Positions 1 to 10,348 of a stretch of 64,000 nucleotides of DNA are shown here, in pieces (the first letter of the stretch is position 1; every line of letters starts with the position of its first letter). Position numbers and translations under genes: made by a program. Source of the DNA: Brachycybe producta (Eukaryota > Arthropoda > Diplopoda > Playtdesmida > Andrognathidae); the NCBI GenBank assembly GCA_036925085.1, contig JAUPFP010000142.1:1-64000 (forward strand). The letters are read 5' to 3'. The notes below the pieces were generated by a model. The model did no database searches. It was not told the origin of the DNA and was given only the letters and a program-made list of their open reading frames with translations.

Positions 1-185
1 AATCTACAGTAGGCCTACAAGCATATGTGCATTATGTGGTGTTTCGCTTTGTGTCAGTCTTTTTTTTTTTGGGGGGGGGGGGGGAGAGAGTCTGACAAAA
101 TGTGTCAAATGTGTCAGTAACCGTTTAATAGAACCATGAGCATAAAATGGCTTCAGGTCGCTAACACCTTAAAGCAGTGGTTCAC
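1..185. other. AT-rich flank with T/G homopolymer
   Basis: No gene is visible. A run of T followed by a run of G (about 60-84) and a short GA stretch make up the only structure. The last nine bases, GTGGTTCAC at 177-185, are the left target duplication of the adjacent A element. Confidence 0.7.
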
Positions 186-388
186 ACAGGCAGTTAGAAA
201 TCGGAGAGACCTTCAGTTGGCTCCGCCCTTGTTATGACTGGCAACTTCTAATTGGCTGGTTATGAAGTCTGACGTCACATGCTCTGCCCTTTTCAACGTC
301 GAACCACACAACAAACCAATTAGAAGTTGCAGGTCGTCATAACAAGGGCAGAGCCAACTGAAGTTCTCCCCGATTTCTAACTGCCTGT
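186..388. mobile_element. MITE family A, copy 1
   Basis: A palindromic non-autonomous DNA element of about 203 bp. It starts ACAGGCAGTTAGAAATCGG, and the right end is the inverse complement, closing in CTAACTGCCTGT. The arms carry the family blocks GGCTCCGCCC, CAACTTCTAATTGG and TGACGTCACATGCTC. It is flanked by GTGGTTCAC (177-185) and GTGGTACAC (389-397), a 9-bp target duplication with one mismatch. It has no coding capacity; the 66-residue open frame across it is an accident of the palindrome. Long inverted repeats with a 9-bp duplication would suit a Mutator-like element, but other superfamilies are possible. Confidence 0.9.
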
Positions 389-397
389 GTGGTACAC

Positions 398-933
398 AAA
401 GTGTGTACTGCAAGTTTGAAAACTACTGCCATAAGGTGGAGTTCCCTAGGAACAACCTTCGACCTGGCGACCGGATTTGATTCAATAGTTCTATATCTGA
501 GCATGTCTTAGTGACAACCTCTTGTGATTGGGAATTGTTCCCCCCCCCCCCTGCCACATGGCTCTAGAGCTGATTGCTGACTGAATTGGAAGTGCCTTTG
601 ACGTGAACGCGACCAGCATCTCTACTGTGCGACTGCGATCATACTGCTCATAGAGCAGTGGTGGTCGTGTGGTGAAGAATTGTCCCACTTACATGTTTTC
701 GTTTACGTTTTCTGCATATGTGTCCCCTGGCTTTAACTAACGGTCATTACTCAGAAACACTCAGAAAAAAGGACCTAACAGCTATATAATAAAATAACAA
801 CCAAGTATTGCTAACGCTAACGTTGCAAACCATCAGCTATGATCAGCTAACAGAATCCGGAAAAAAAACAAAGCCTCCTCATTTAAATAAGTCATCCAGT
901 ATTCTTTAGTTGCAGTGTTTTCTCTACAACTGG
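398..933. other. unassigned intergenic sequence
   Basis: No repeat partner within the window and no convincing exon. It contains a C-run at 541-550 and a short A-rich stretch near 860. The open frame on the minus strand at 491-688 lacks any recognisable domain. Confidence 0.5.
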
Positions 934-1585
934 TATTACACTAGCAACCTCCAATGCAATTTCAACTTGCAATGCAACCTGTGATGTGACTTGCGACTAG
1001 AACTTTGTAATAAACTTCTATATCACACTATGCAACCTATAGTTCCCAATCAAGTTTTCAAAACTTCGTTTATGTCAAGGGGCCGACACATTCGGGTGAA
1101 TCTCGTACGGTGGTATCGGAAGCCATTTTATTTTTAATCCGCGTTTTACTGAATTTTAAAATTTCAATTCTATTCTGGATTATCCAAGTAAAATGCAGCT
1201 AAAAAGTAAAATGACTTTCCATCCACATGATTCTGCTAAGAATCTTAGTGAAAATCGTACATGATTTTCTTCAATGTCTGCCCCCTTGGTTTGTGTGTCC
1301 ATATTGGGCTCCACTAACAGGAAGTTCATAAAGTCCATAAGTCATGAAACTGCGAATTCATTCAATGTTACATGTCATTTCCGCAAACGGCCTGATTGGT
1401 TTGTTTGTCAGAAAAGTTTACTTGAAAAGTCTCTTCAAAGTTGAACCTGAGCAACTCAATGAGACTTGAGTTTGACACAAGTTAAAAAGAAAGTTTTATC
1501 AAGTTGCATGTCATATCACACAATAAACAAGGAAGTTGCAATGTCACATTGCACATTTTATTGCATTAAAAGTTGCTAGTGTAAT
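934..1585. mobile_element. inverted-repeat element W, split by element I
   Basis: The left end reads TATTACACTAGCAACCTCC and the right end is its imperfect inverse complement, AGTTGCTAGTGTAATA, closing at 1585. The inverted similarity continues inward through TTGCAATG/CATTGCAA blocks. A 213-bp family I element sits inside it at 1076-1288, so W was present first. It has no coding potential. I cannot see a reliable target duplication for W itself. Confidence 0.65.
1076..1288 (+). mobile_element. hAT-like MITE family I, copy 1
   Basis: The terminal inverted repeats read CAAGGGGCCGACACATT on the left and AATGTCTGCCCCCTTG on the right. It is flanked by GTTTATGT (1068-1075) and GTTTGTGT (1289-1296), an 8-bp target duplication with one difference. 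The interior begins GGTGAATCTCGTACGGTG, as in the copy at 10446. An 8-bp duplication with a C-A-rich tip is typical of hAT transposons; assignment to hAT is inference because no transposase is present. Confidence 0.85.
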
Positions 1586-2369
1586 AGTGGCTTTACTCTG
1601 CGTTTTCCCTCTTTTTTTTAAGCTTTTGCTCCAAATCTATGTCAATTTGTTCCCTATTTTTTTTGTATGTGTCTGTAAATTCTTCTTTTTTTTTTTTGTA
1701 TGTGTGTTTTTACATTGACTCAGTTAACCAAATTTAAGACCTTTTGATTTAAAGTCTTTCAATTCAAATGAAACCTCGAGAAGACAAAAAAAAAACCCTC
1801 ACAAAATGAACTAAATAACTAGAAGGGGAAAGAAAAAAAAAAACGCACAGAAAGAGACAAAAAAAATACTTAAGAATGCGTTTCTCTGCATACTTGAAAT
1901 ACCTTCTTGCCACCCACTCTTTGATTTCAACCCTCATAAATTAAGAAATCTTTGGAGTTTCTTCCCCACCCCCCTCTCCTCTCCTCTCTTTTTTCTATTC
2001 ACCTTTTCTCCTTTAAACAAATGAAAAAGAAAAGGAAAACAGAGGTAAAAAAAATATCTTATTTGGAATACAAAACACACCTCCATACTATAAAAAAAAT
2101 AACTTTCTTTGAAGAATCAATTTTAGAAGAAAAAAAAATACCAACAACAAATGTTTACAAACAAATTCTCTTCTGATGTCAATCGAAGTTGAGATAAATA
2201 AATAAATAAATGGAGTCGCGCCACTTCATTTTGTTTACCGTGGAATCATGGATGCATTCAAATATCATGTAATATGGTGGGTGGGTGGCTCGCACAACTT
2301 TTATCTGCTTGCGAACACACCACCCCCCTTGTGTGGCATTTGAAAACTCCTAGTTATGCTCCGATGGTA
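1586..2369. other. AT-rich, low-complexity intergenic sequence
   Basis: Poly-T and poly-A runs dominate, with a pyrimidine-rich patch near 1965-2015 and an (AAAT)n stretch at about 2194-2211. The small open frames here come from the homopolymer runs. No gene or element end recognised. Confidence 0.6.
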
Positions 2370-2585
2370 AATACAAGCATTTAGAAATCGGGACGAACAG
2401 AAGTTGGCTCCACCCCTTTTTATGACGAACGGCAACTTCTAATTGGTTGGTTATGTAGTCTGACGTCACATGATCTCCGCCCTTTTCAACGTCGAACCAA
2501 ACAACAAACCAATTAGAAGTGCCCGGTCATCATAAAAAGGGCGGAGCCAACTGGGGGTTCGTCCCGATTTCTAAATGCATGTATT
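2370..2585. mobile_element. MITE family A, copy 2
   Basis: Palindromic copy with ends AATACAAGCATTTAGAAATC and its inverse complement, and the family core TGACGTCACATGATC. The tip differs from the ACAGGC consensus (ACAAGC), so it is a diverged or older copy. No target duplication could be aligned. Internal blocks for the pairing CAACTTCTAATTGG / CCAATTAGAAG are intact. Confidence 0.85.
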
Positions 2586-3458
2586 CCCTATTCCTATTCA
2601 ACTCAATACAACCTTCTATGAGGAATAATTCAAATATTAAATCCATAGTACTTTGAAGTGAAACTTGTAATTAGAGCTGGTGATCGCAACACATTAGAAT
2701 TCGAGTAGAGGAGTAGACTTTGGTGGGTTTTGTTGCCAATGTCTGTTGTTTGGTGGCGCACCCATCTGATAATTAAATTTTAAAAATCGTTTTGGTAATC
2801 ATTTAGTAATAATTTCTGACCATATTTTGGCAAGAAATTTCTGAAGGTAATGAATGGTCTCTTCAAGACAATTCCAACACAAAGCCATTCTCCTCTCAAG
2901 ATGCAACAACAATCAAGACCACATTTTTTGGACACTTCGTTCTTCACAAATGTCTCAAAAATCCTTTTCAAATAATAGAATCATTGACACATTGAAATTC
3001 TTTCAAGCCAAAACAAAAATGCTTAAGTTGCATAAATCCCTCCACCCATCTAACATCTTGTCTTTTTAAGTCGAAAAGGGTCTAATTTGTTAGGTGGTGT
3101 CTTTTGAGATGACGAAAACCACAAAACATGCCAGAATTAAGACAAACAGAAAAGTCATTCGATTCACAATTTTTGTTGTTGTTGTTTCTTACTGGAGCTG
3201 TTAAAAAGAACTTTTTCAACAAAAGAATTTCTCTCTCAAAGACAAGCAACCAAACATCACCACCACCACCAACCACCAAATAAATCAAACAAATAAATTC
3301 AAAAGCTACTTTTTCATTGACTTTTATTCAAATAAAACTCGAATGAAATCAAGTGTTTGTTAGCTGCTGCTTCTTTGAATACAAAAACGATACCCAAAAA
3401 ATAACTTAAATGAATGGGAAAAAAAAAGTCAAATGAGATGAATTCAAGCACACACAAG

Positions 3459-3497
<39 letters not shown>

Positions 3498-4033
3498 ATC
3501 CCACTTTACTCCCATCTCAACCCCAGAAAAATAAAAAAAATAAAAAGAATCCAGACAGAAAAATGTTTCAATCAATTCTTAAAGCAAATTCATCATCAAA
3601 ACTAATGAGGAATTGTGCTTTGTCAAGCAGATCACATTGCATTAGACAGTTGGATTTCAAAAATTTTCTCTCTCTCTCTCACTCTATCTATCCCCTCTTG
3701 AGGCTTTTTTGTCCCTTTGTTATACACACACACACACAAAATTATGTACATGACAACATAAGAATAATAAATCTATGCAATGGAAATATGGAATTCTATA
3801 CGAAAACACAAAGGGAAAAATATAGAATATTATATCTATTCTAAATATAATATATATTGTATGTCAACCTCAGAAACCATATACATTATATATATAAAAA
3901 TATTAAGTAGGTTTACATATACAAAGCTGAGGTCATGCTACTCAACAAATTGTTGCATAATGGTGGCTGCATAACCTATGAACATACAGTAGGTTATGCA
4001 GGGCTGAGTTAAGTTTGAAATTGTTTGTGAAAA
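2586..4033. other. intergenic sequence with short microsatellites
   Basis: No gene is recognised. It contains (CT)n at about 3461-3493, (CA)n near 3725-3738 and many short A or T runs. GCATAACCTA at about 3970 pairs with TAGGTTATGC around 3990-3999 as a small hairpin just before the LINE fragment. Confidence 0.6.
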
Positions 4034-4243
4034 ATGACACGGGGTGATTGTCCTAAACTGCAGTCCAGTGATATTCATAAAGCACTATACATGGGCAGGG
4101 CTGACCACTCTAGGAAAATTAGGAATATTTTTGCTAGGACAGATTCATATTATTGGTCTTTTTTTCCTAGAGTTCTAAGACAATGGAACTCTCTTCCTGA
4201 GGAAGAAGTGGTGAATGGGGATAATTCTGTTTTGTGGGATTGA
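4034..4243 (+). pseudogene. C-terminal tail of a non-LTR retrotransposon reverse transcriptase
   Basis: The 69-residue frame contains SYYWSFFPRVLRQWNSLP followed by acidic residues. This is the pattern that closes the ORF2 protein of many CR1/Jockey/RTE-type LINEs, where an SFFP..I..WN.LP block lies just before the stop. A basic RKIRNIFARTD segment precedes it. The frame starts right after an in-frame stop, and no catalytic FADD-type core lies upstream, so this is a 5'-truncated copy, as expected for LINEs. The motif is seen directly; the clade is not determined. Confidence 0.75.
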
Positions 4244-4440
4244 CATTTGTATATTCATTTTGTTTTTATATATGTGCATGTGTATGTCCTTGACAATGCT
4301 TAATGCTGCATGTGGACTTTTATGTCCCTCTGTCATAGGCCTATTTGGTTGCTAGCAGAGTACTGATTATAATTGTAATTGACAGCCTCTATTCAGCAAT
4401 ATGCTTGTTTGACATCAAACTCATCAATAATCCTTAATAG
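4244..4440 (+). other. probable 3' untranslated tail of the LINE fragment
   Basis: This immediately follows the stop codon of the reverse-transcriptase tail and precedes the next mobile element. It is T-rich, with TTTGTATATTCATTTTG and GTCCTTGACAATGC. A clean poly-A or microsatellite end was not identified, so the 3' boundary is inferred from position only. Confidence 0.35.
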
Positions 4441-4448
4441 TAAAATAG

Positions 4449-4653
4449 ACAGGCAATTAGAAATCGGGACGAACAGAAGTTGGCACCGCCTTTTTTATGA
4501 CGAATGGCAACTTCTAATTGGTTTGTTGTGTGGTTCGACGTTGAAAAGGGCGGAGCATGTGTCGTCAGACTACATAACCAACCAATTAGAAGTTGCGTTC
4601 GTCATAAAAAGGGCGGAGCCAACTTCTGTTTGTCCTTATTTCTAATTGTCTGT
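4449..4653. mobile_element. MITE family A, copy 3
   Basis: A 205-bp palindromic copy starting ACAGGCAATTAGAAATCGGG. It has an exact 8-bp target duplication, TAAAATAG, at 4441-4448 and 4654-4661. The interior carries CTAATTGGTTTGTTGTG and the inverse arm. This is one of the best preserved copies; the duplication is one base shorter than in copies at 186, 33373, 37981 and 61554. Confidence 0.93.
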
Positions 4654-5126
4654 TAAAATAGTGGTGCCACACTGCACGAAACGAAAAAGAATTTAAGGCG
4701 GGTTCACACTGCATCGTGAATTGGGCGAGAGAGCACTACCTTTAGGCTAGCAGTAGTAATCACTACCTCTCATGTGAACCAAGTGGTCGTGGAAGTGGGC
4801 GGTCGTACACACGACCTTAAAAAGTGAGATCGTGCTCACTCCAACCTACCGGAGTGACAACGACCGCTTCAGTCGCGAATTCGGCAAGTGCAACCTACCA
4901 ACCTCTTTGCAAGCACAACCGTCACCACAACACAATGGATGGGTTCAAGGTCCTAAGCGCTTTAAACGTTGTTTGGGGAGCTGTCTTGTGTATGAGAGAT
5001 AGCGACAACGCAATTAAAAGTTTGTCGCGTGAAAAAAAGCGAAGAAGGGCTAGGGCTAGAAGGGCTTCTATGGGAGGAGGGCTAGTGGCGCCATCTAACG
5101 TTACAGGGACAACATTGCATTCTTAA
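4654..5126. repeat. motif Q and partial element U
   Basis: TTAAGGCGGGTTCACACTGC at about 4693 is one of at least four dispersed 'AAGGC...TTCACAC' starts (others near 28061, 34336, 48757). From about 5060 to 5117 the inverse strand of element U is recognisable by GGCTAGTGGCGCCATCTAAC and GCATTCTTAA. The open frame at 4824-5126 crosses both and is not a gene. Confidence 0.5.
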
Positions 5127-5186
5127 ATAACTTTCTCAGTAACTTTTTCTAGTTATTCAGTTACAATTTTCGTTTTTGTTTTCACT

Positions 5187-5529
5187 CTTTCTCTCTCTCT
5201 CTCTCTCTCTCTCCCTCCCTCTCTCTCTCTCTCTTCCCGCCCAAACTTAAATGTGTGACATATCACTTAAGCCACATAATCAACTAACCCATATGTCATT
5301 TAAAAATAATTGCTTTTATAATCACAGAATAAATAAATAAATAATTCAAACTTCCATGTTTATGTACAAAGAGAGAAAGAGAGAGAGAGAGAGAGGGAGG
5401 GAGAGAGAGAGAGGGAAGGGGAGAGAGAGAGAGAGAGAGAGAGGGAAGGGGAGAGAGAGAGAGAGAGAGAGAGAGGGAAGGGGAGAGAGAGAGAGAGGGA
5501 AGGGGAGAGAGAGAGAGAGAGAGAGAGAA
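5187..5529. repeat. (CT)n then (GA)n tracts
   Basis: A (CT)n tract at 5187-5234 is followed, after about 135 bp, by a (GA)n tract at 5371-5528 that is regularly broken by GGGAAGGG. The two tracts are inverse complements and could pair or form triplex DNA. Serine/leucine- and arginine/glutamate-rich frames here are artefacts. Confidence 0.9.
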
Positions 5530-5559
5530 AAGCCACCACCACATTTTCACCGAGGTTTG

Positions 5560-6524
5560 TAAAATGACAAAAACAAACAAAGAGCGACAATTTCACTGTC
5601 ATAATTAGATGCAAAACAAAACAAAAACATGTCTTGCTTCCACGAAATCGATTTGCAAAACTTCTGCGACAAACTGACAAAAAAAAAGAAAAACTTTCAC
5701 CGCATTTGGCAAAATCAACAAATTTTGATGTTAATTAAAGCTAAAGGTAGCTTTTTTTAGTATAGTAGGATAAATGAAGCGTACATATTTCCAAAACGTT
5801 GCAGATGCCAAAATTTCATTTTTTTTTTTCAGGAGATAGAAAAAGCTAAAATTTTCTAAACCAATTTACATTAAAGGCGTAAAATATTGTAATACAATTT
5901 ACAAAAGGAAGCTAAGAAATGAAGAGAAATCTATTAAAAATTATTAATCAGTATTAGAATATTATTCTTTTTTAAAAAAATTTAAAACTTCAGTACCAAA
6001 AACGTTGTAAATGCCAACAACATGCAACATATGCTGACAAGTTGTCCACTATAGAAGGACATTGTTGCCGTCTACAACGTCATTATAGTCACTAAGTGAC
6101 AGGTCATGTTGCCACTCGAATTGCTATTGGCTGTTACAACGTTATGACTTGCACAACAATTCTACTTCAATTTTTTTACCACTAGGAACAGCACTTTCGT
6201 GACAAGCAAATTCTCCTGCAAAAAACTATGGCTATACTATGTTTAAAACTATGTTTACAACCCATTTTCGAATTTTAAAAAAAAAAACGTATTTCACCTT
6301 TACGTGGCATTTACAACGTTATGGAAATTGGCTTAAGTTTAGCTGAGCATCAGCAATGTATTATTGTTTCACCTAATCGTCATTCAGTCATCATTTTGAA
6401 TTTGAATTTAAAAAAAAAATAATCTGCAAACAGAAAAGAAGGCCTGTGGCAGAGAGACAAAAGTCCAATAGCAGCATGTGAAACACATTGTCAAAACCAC
6501 AAAGATATAAACTCAATAATAATT
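5560..6524. other. AT-rich sequence with an ACAACGTT word cluster
   Basis: At least five copies of AACGTTG/CAACGTT-type words occur between 5798 and 6320. The outer ones face each other: CCAAAACGTTGCAGATGCCA at about 5792 and GGCATTTACAACGTTATGG at about 6306. This suggests a worn inverted-repeat element of roughly 530 bp, but the ends are not well defined. Confidence 0.4.
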
Positions 6525-7322
6525 GCAACGCTTTCAGAGGCTACATCACAAAATTACTTCGAAAAATCTCCGCAAAGAGCGCTAGCATCGATTTCTATTT
6601 GAGCCCATAGACCCAATGTTTAAAAAAACGTTAATGTTTAAAATAACAAAGTCGCGGTGGCATTATGTTTATTTTTCATATTTAAAGTTGTCCAATTTTG
6701 ATGGTTCAAAGTGCAATGTGCACCTTAAATATATGCAGATCGAGTGATAGAATGAAAACAAATTGGTAAGTGCGGTTCTATTTTTCTAACTCTTACGTTC
6801 AAGTTTAAAGTCCATTGAGTACGCGCTCGTAAGCAAAAAACATCCATTAAAATGTTCGTAAAAATACGTAAAAATAATTATAAAAAAAAAACACAATTAA
6901 ACCACAGTGAAGCCAACACATTGGTGCACGTGCTGATTATTTTCTGGGTTTTTTAAATTATTTTTACGCATTTTTAAGAGCGTTTTAATGGATGTTTTTT
7001 CTTTTTTTTTTTGGCGTACATGAGTTAGAAATTCGCGATTTTGAAATATTTTTTTAAAAATAGAACCGCACTTACTAATTTTTGGTCAATCTATCACTCG
7101 ATCAGCATTAAGCTTAAGGTGTACATTGCACTTTGAAAACTTAATATTGGACAACTTTAAATATGAAAAATAAACAACAAATTGCCGCCGCGACTGTGTT
7201 ATTTTAAAAATTAACGTTTTTTCTTTAACATTGGGTCTATGGGCTCAAATGAAAAACGATGCTAGCGTTCTTTGTGGAGATTTTTAAAAGTAATGTAGCG
7301 ATGTAGCCTCTTCAGCTCATTG
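6525..7322. mobile_element. palindromic foldback element R, copy 1
   Basis: An 0.8-kb element whose two halves (about 6525-6915 and 6925-7322) are imperfect inverse complements over almost their whole length. Paired landmarks: AGGCTACATCACAAAATTAC on the left with its inverse at the right end, GAGCCCATAGACCCAATG with CATTGGGTCTATGGGCTC, and CGCTCGTAAGC-type with TTGGCGTAC blocks near the centre. There is no coding capacity. A second copy lies at 21215-22600 and is split by a solo LTR. Confidence 0.85.
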
Positions 7323-8580
7323 AAAATTACATAATAATTCAATTTTTTTTTTCTAATTTCTTTTTTTCAGTTAAAAAAAACTAAACCCCTCTCTGTTTTT
7401 AAAAGCTTAACCATTATTATCTGCATTAACTCGATTTATTTTGTAGTTTTTCTATGAGAAAATAAAAAGCTGAGATTTCAGAAATGATGGCGTAGAAACA
7501 CAAAGCGAATCATCATTCCCCCCCCCCCCCCAAAAAAAAAATGACACCAGTAAAAATCGGGAAATAATCTAAGGGTTACCCGAAATGTCACATTTTTTTA
7601 CGACAACGCAGAAGAAAAAGAAAAAGAAAAAAATCAGCTGCGAGTCTTAAAAACATGTTTTGGTCAAAATGGATAATCAGCTATTTTGCAAAATTACTAG
7701 CCGTTTTGCAAAATAAAACCAATTCGATAACATAGGCGATGATAGGCCTATCCACAAAGTGACTAGCAATATCAGACGAAGTGCAAAATGTCTATCAAAA
7801 TTTTCTGACGACATTTTCAGTAAACGTTAATTAAGAAGCAGCTTGCAGAATTTATTGAAGCGCAGCGACGCTTCCTTGGAATTTACTCATCTTAATCGGT
7901 TCAGTACAGAAACCGATTTTCTCAGCAACTGCTCGACCGATTTTTGATGAAATTCTGAACATAATCTAACTAGAACTAAACAGGTGTCACAGCTCGTGAC
8001 GAAGCCCGAATTTTGAATTTTGATCTGTGTCCCGAGATATTCGAGGAGGTCAAAGGCCATAATGAATTTCGCACGCAAAGCGCCTGAATAAAGACGAGTT
8101 TATGGTTGAACACATGGACAAATTGACGGTATGTCAGCATCTCAGCTATCCGTCTAAAACAAGTCAGAATAGATTTTCTTTATCGAATATTCCGTTATGC
8201 GTACTTTTTTTCTTTCTTCATAGATCTGCTTTGTGTACGCTGGCCCGCTGCGCTTCAGTTTAGAGGTGGGTTGATCCAGCCTAGTAATGTATGAGACGCC
8301 AATTATGTCAAACATTTGACTAAATTGTTTACATCAATAGTTCAACTGCCCCTTCATACGACGCAAATTCTTGAAGTGGCTTAAAAAAGCTGAGTAACTG
8401 AACGTCTATTGTTGTTGTATATAGGCAATTTTGCACATCATTAAAACACTAATATAATGGAAGAGAGTTAAGAGCGTTCAGAGAGTTTCTAGGTATTTTT
8501 TAATGTGCTCTAAGTTTCTAAGCTCTTTTGAAAATGTTTGAAAAAGTTTATTGCGTATGAGGCGCCTTTCATGTCAAAAA
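7323..8580. other. unassigned intergenic sequence
   Basis: There is a C-run/A-run at 7519-7541. The patch 7860-8100 is less AT-rich and has an open minus-strand frame (7887-8078), including a stretch reading GACCGATTTTTGATGAAATT on the plus strand, but I recognise no protein. Stretches near 8460-8540 repeat GTTTCTA words. Confidence 0.45.
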
Positions 8581-8587
8581 AAACAAA

Positions 8588-8885
8588 CAGGCAAAATGTC
8601 TTAACCATAAATTTGAAATCAGATGAAAATGAAATGGAATTTTATTCTATATGAACAGCACTTCATAAATAGCAAAGCTTTATCAAGCTTATTTTTATTT
8701 AAAAAAAGTCCATTAGAAACTTGAACACCGCACTAAATATGCATTGGTTTGAAAAGTTTCAAGTTTCAAAAACAGGCAAAATGTCATAACATAAATTTGA
8801 AAGAAGATGCATAGCAAAGTATAACACATTGCTTTATCAAGCATTTAAAAAAAAATGCTTAGAAACTGAACGGACTAAATGTGCA
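8588..8885 (+). repeat. imperfect direct duplication
   Basis: Two consecutive units share CAGGCAAAATGTC, ATAAATTTGAAA, TTTATCAAGC, TTAGAAACT and ACTAAATRTGCA in the same order, beginning near 8588 and 8774. The second unit is shorter. It is probably a tandem duplication of a repeat end. Confidence 0.6.
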
Positions 8886-10009
8886 GAGTTACTACCAACA
8901 ATTGATGGTGGTTTTTTTTTTACACAAATCAACTTCGGCATTGTGCAGAATGACTAATATTGGCACATTGACGCTAACATAAAATACAAAGAGAGAGAGA
9001 TAGTCAAGCTTTTTCTCTATCTCTCTCTCTCTCTCTCTCTCTGTGTGTCTCTGGGTATTGGAAGATATCATAAAAACTGAATTAGGAGTCATTAACTCAA
9101 CTACAAGGGGGAGCCCCCAATTTAAGTATCTTGCAGAAGAACCTAGGAAAAGCAACAAAAAAAAAGTATGGGTTTCAACAAGAAAACTACCGGGTTCACT
9201 ACACCATTCTCTTGTCTACCGTCTACTTATGCCTTCATTTTTACCTCACCCTCCCCCCTTTTCTCTTTACCCCCCCCCCCCCCCCCCTTCAATAGTGCCA
9301 AAGAAACAGTTTGTCTCCAACTCTTTTTTAGGGGGCCTACTTTTTTTGTCATATAAGTAGTTATCAAAGGCAGTTATTTTGGATTCTCTCAGTTTTCTTT
9401 ATATATTTTTTTTGCAGAAAAAGAGGGTGGGGGGGGGGGGGAAGTAGAAAGTAAACGATCCATGGATAACAATCATAGGGCCCCCTATTATTTTGGACAA
9501 TTTTCTCAAACTTTGAGCTTTTTTTATTTGTTTCTTCTGACAGTTTTTCTTGTCTCTTAAACAATTCCTCATAATCTTTCTCCAAACAAAAAAAAAATCT
9601 TCCACATCTTTTGTCCAATTCCTTCAAATAACAGAACTTTTTTTTTCCTCCCAAATATAAAATACCCCCCTCAAAAAATAAAAGTTTTGACTGGTTGCGC
9701 ATTTGAGAATGATGAAAAAAACCTTAGGTTATTTAACGACATTTCGTAAAAAAAAAAAGTGTTTGAGAATGTCGGTTATTATTATTATGTTTCATTAATA
9801 ATAACTACAATGATGGCCGTAGAATGCAGGTTGTCCATGATGTGCAGGAAGGAGCAACAGACAAGTTGTTTCCCCACATTCCCCCGTTATTCATCTTATT
9901 TCTTCAGTGGTGTGACGTCATGCCACAGTGATTGATAAATCATCGATGAATGACGGAATGAGTGTTTGAAAAAAAAGATGGCGTCTGTCGATGTGACATT
10001 CACGTTGAC
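8886..10009. other. low-complexity intergenic sequence
   Basis: It contains (GA)n facing (CT)n around 8989-9042, a C-run near 9270-9287, a G-run near 9430-9441, and T-rich stretches. Open frames across these runs are not genes. No element ends recognised. Confidence 0.6.
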
Positions 10010-10232
10010 ATGTCGACTTTCATTCTCGACACGTCGACTTTCAATCCCTTTTATTCGGTCACGTTAATTAATGGCCTGTTACGCGCACCATACTCTAATA
10101 ATTAAATTATTGCCGCTACAAGAGGGCGCTTGAATTAATTTCATTATTAGAGTATGGTGCGCGCAACATGGCCGAATAAAAGCGAGTCAAAGTGTTGAGT
10201 TTTAAAAAAGTCGAGAATAAAAAAAAAAATTG
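10010..10232. mobile_element. palindromic element T
   Basis: The arms pair outward from a short centre near 10120. GCGCACCATACTCTAATAAT at about 10084 pairs with ATTATTAGAGTATGGTGCGC near 10144. CTTTTATTCGGTCACG pairs with GCCGAATAAAAGCGAG, and GTCGACTTTCATTCTCGAC with an AAAAAGTCGAGAATAA block. It is about 220 bp, non-coding, and has a single copy in this window. Confidence 0.75.
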
Positions 10233-10348
10233 CAAAAGACCTCGGCAAGGCTCCGTATAAATGTCTTTTGTGCAGACGACATCATTAGTTTATCATTTTG
10301 TCATGAATGGCGTCTCATAATGATACCCATAAGCCGTTTATAAATAAA

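Noticed and set aside
541-550. Poly-C and poly-G runs here and near 7519, 9270, 16460, 21187, 27346, 41599 and 50579 as functional sites
   Set aside because: More likely slippage-prone homopolymers, or partly assembly or sequencing noise; no association with genes.
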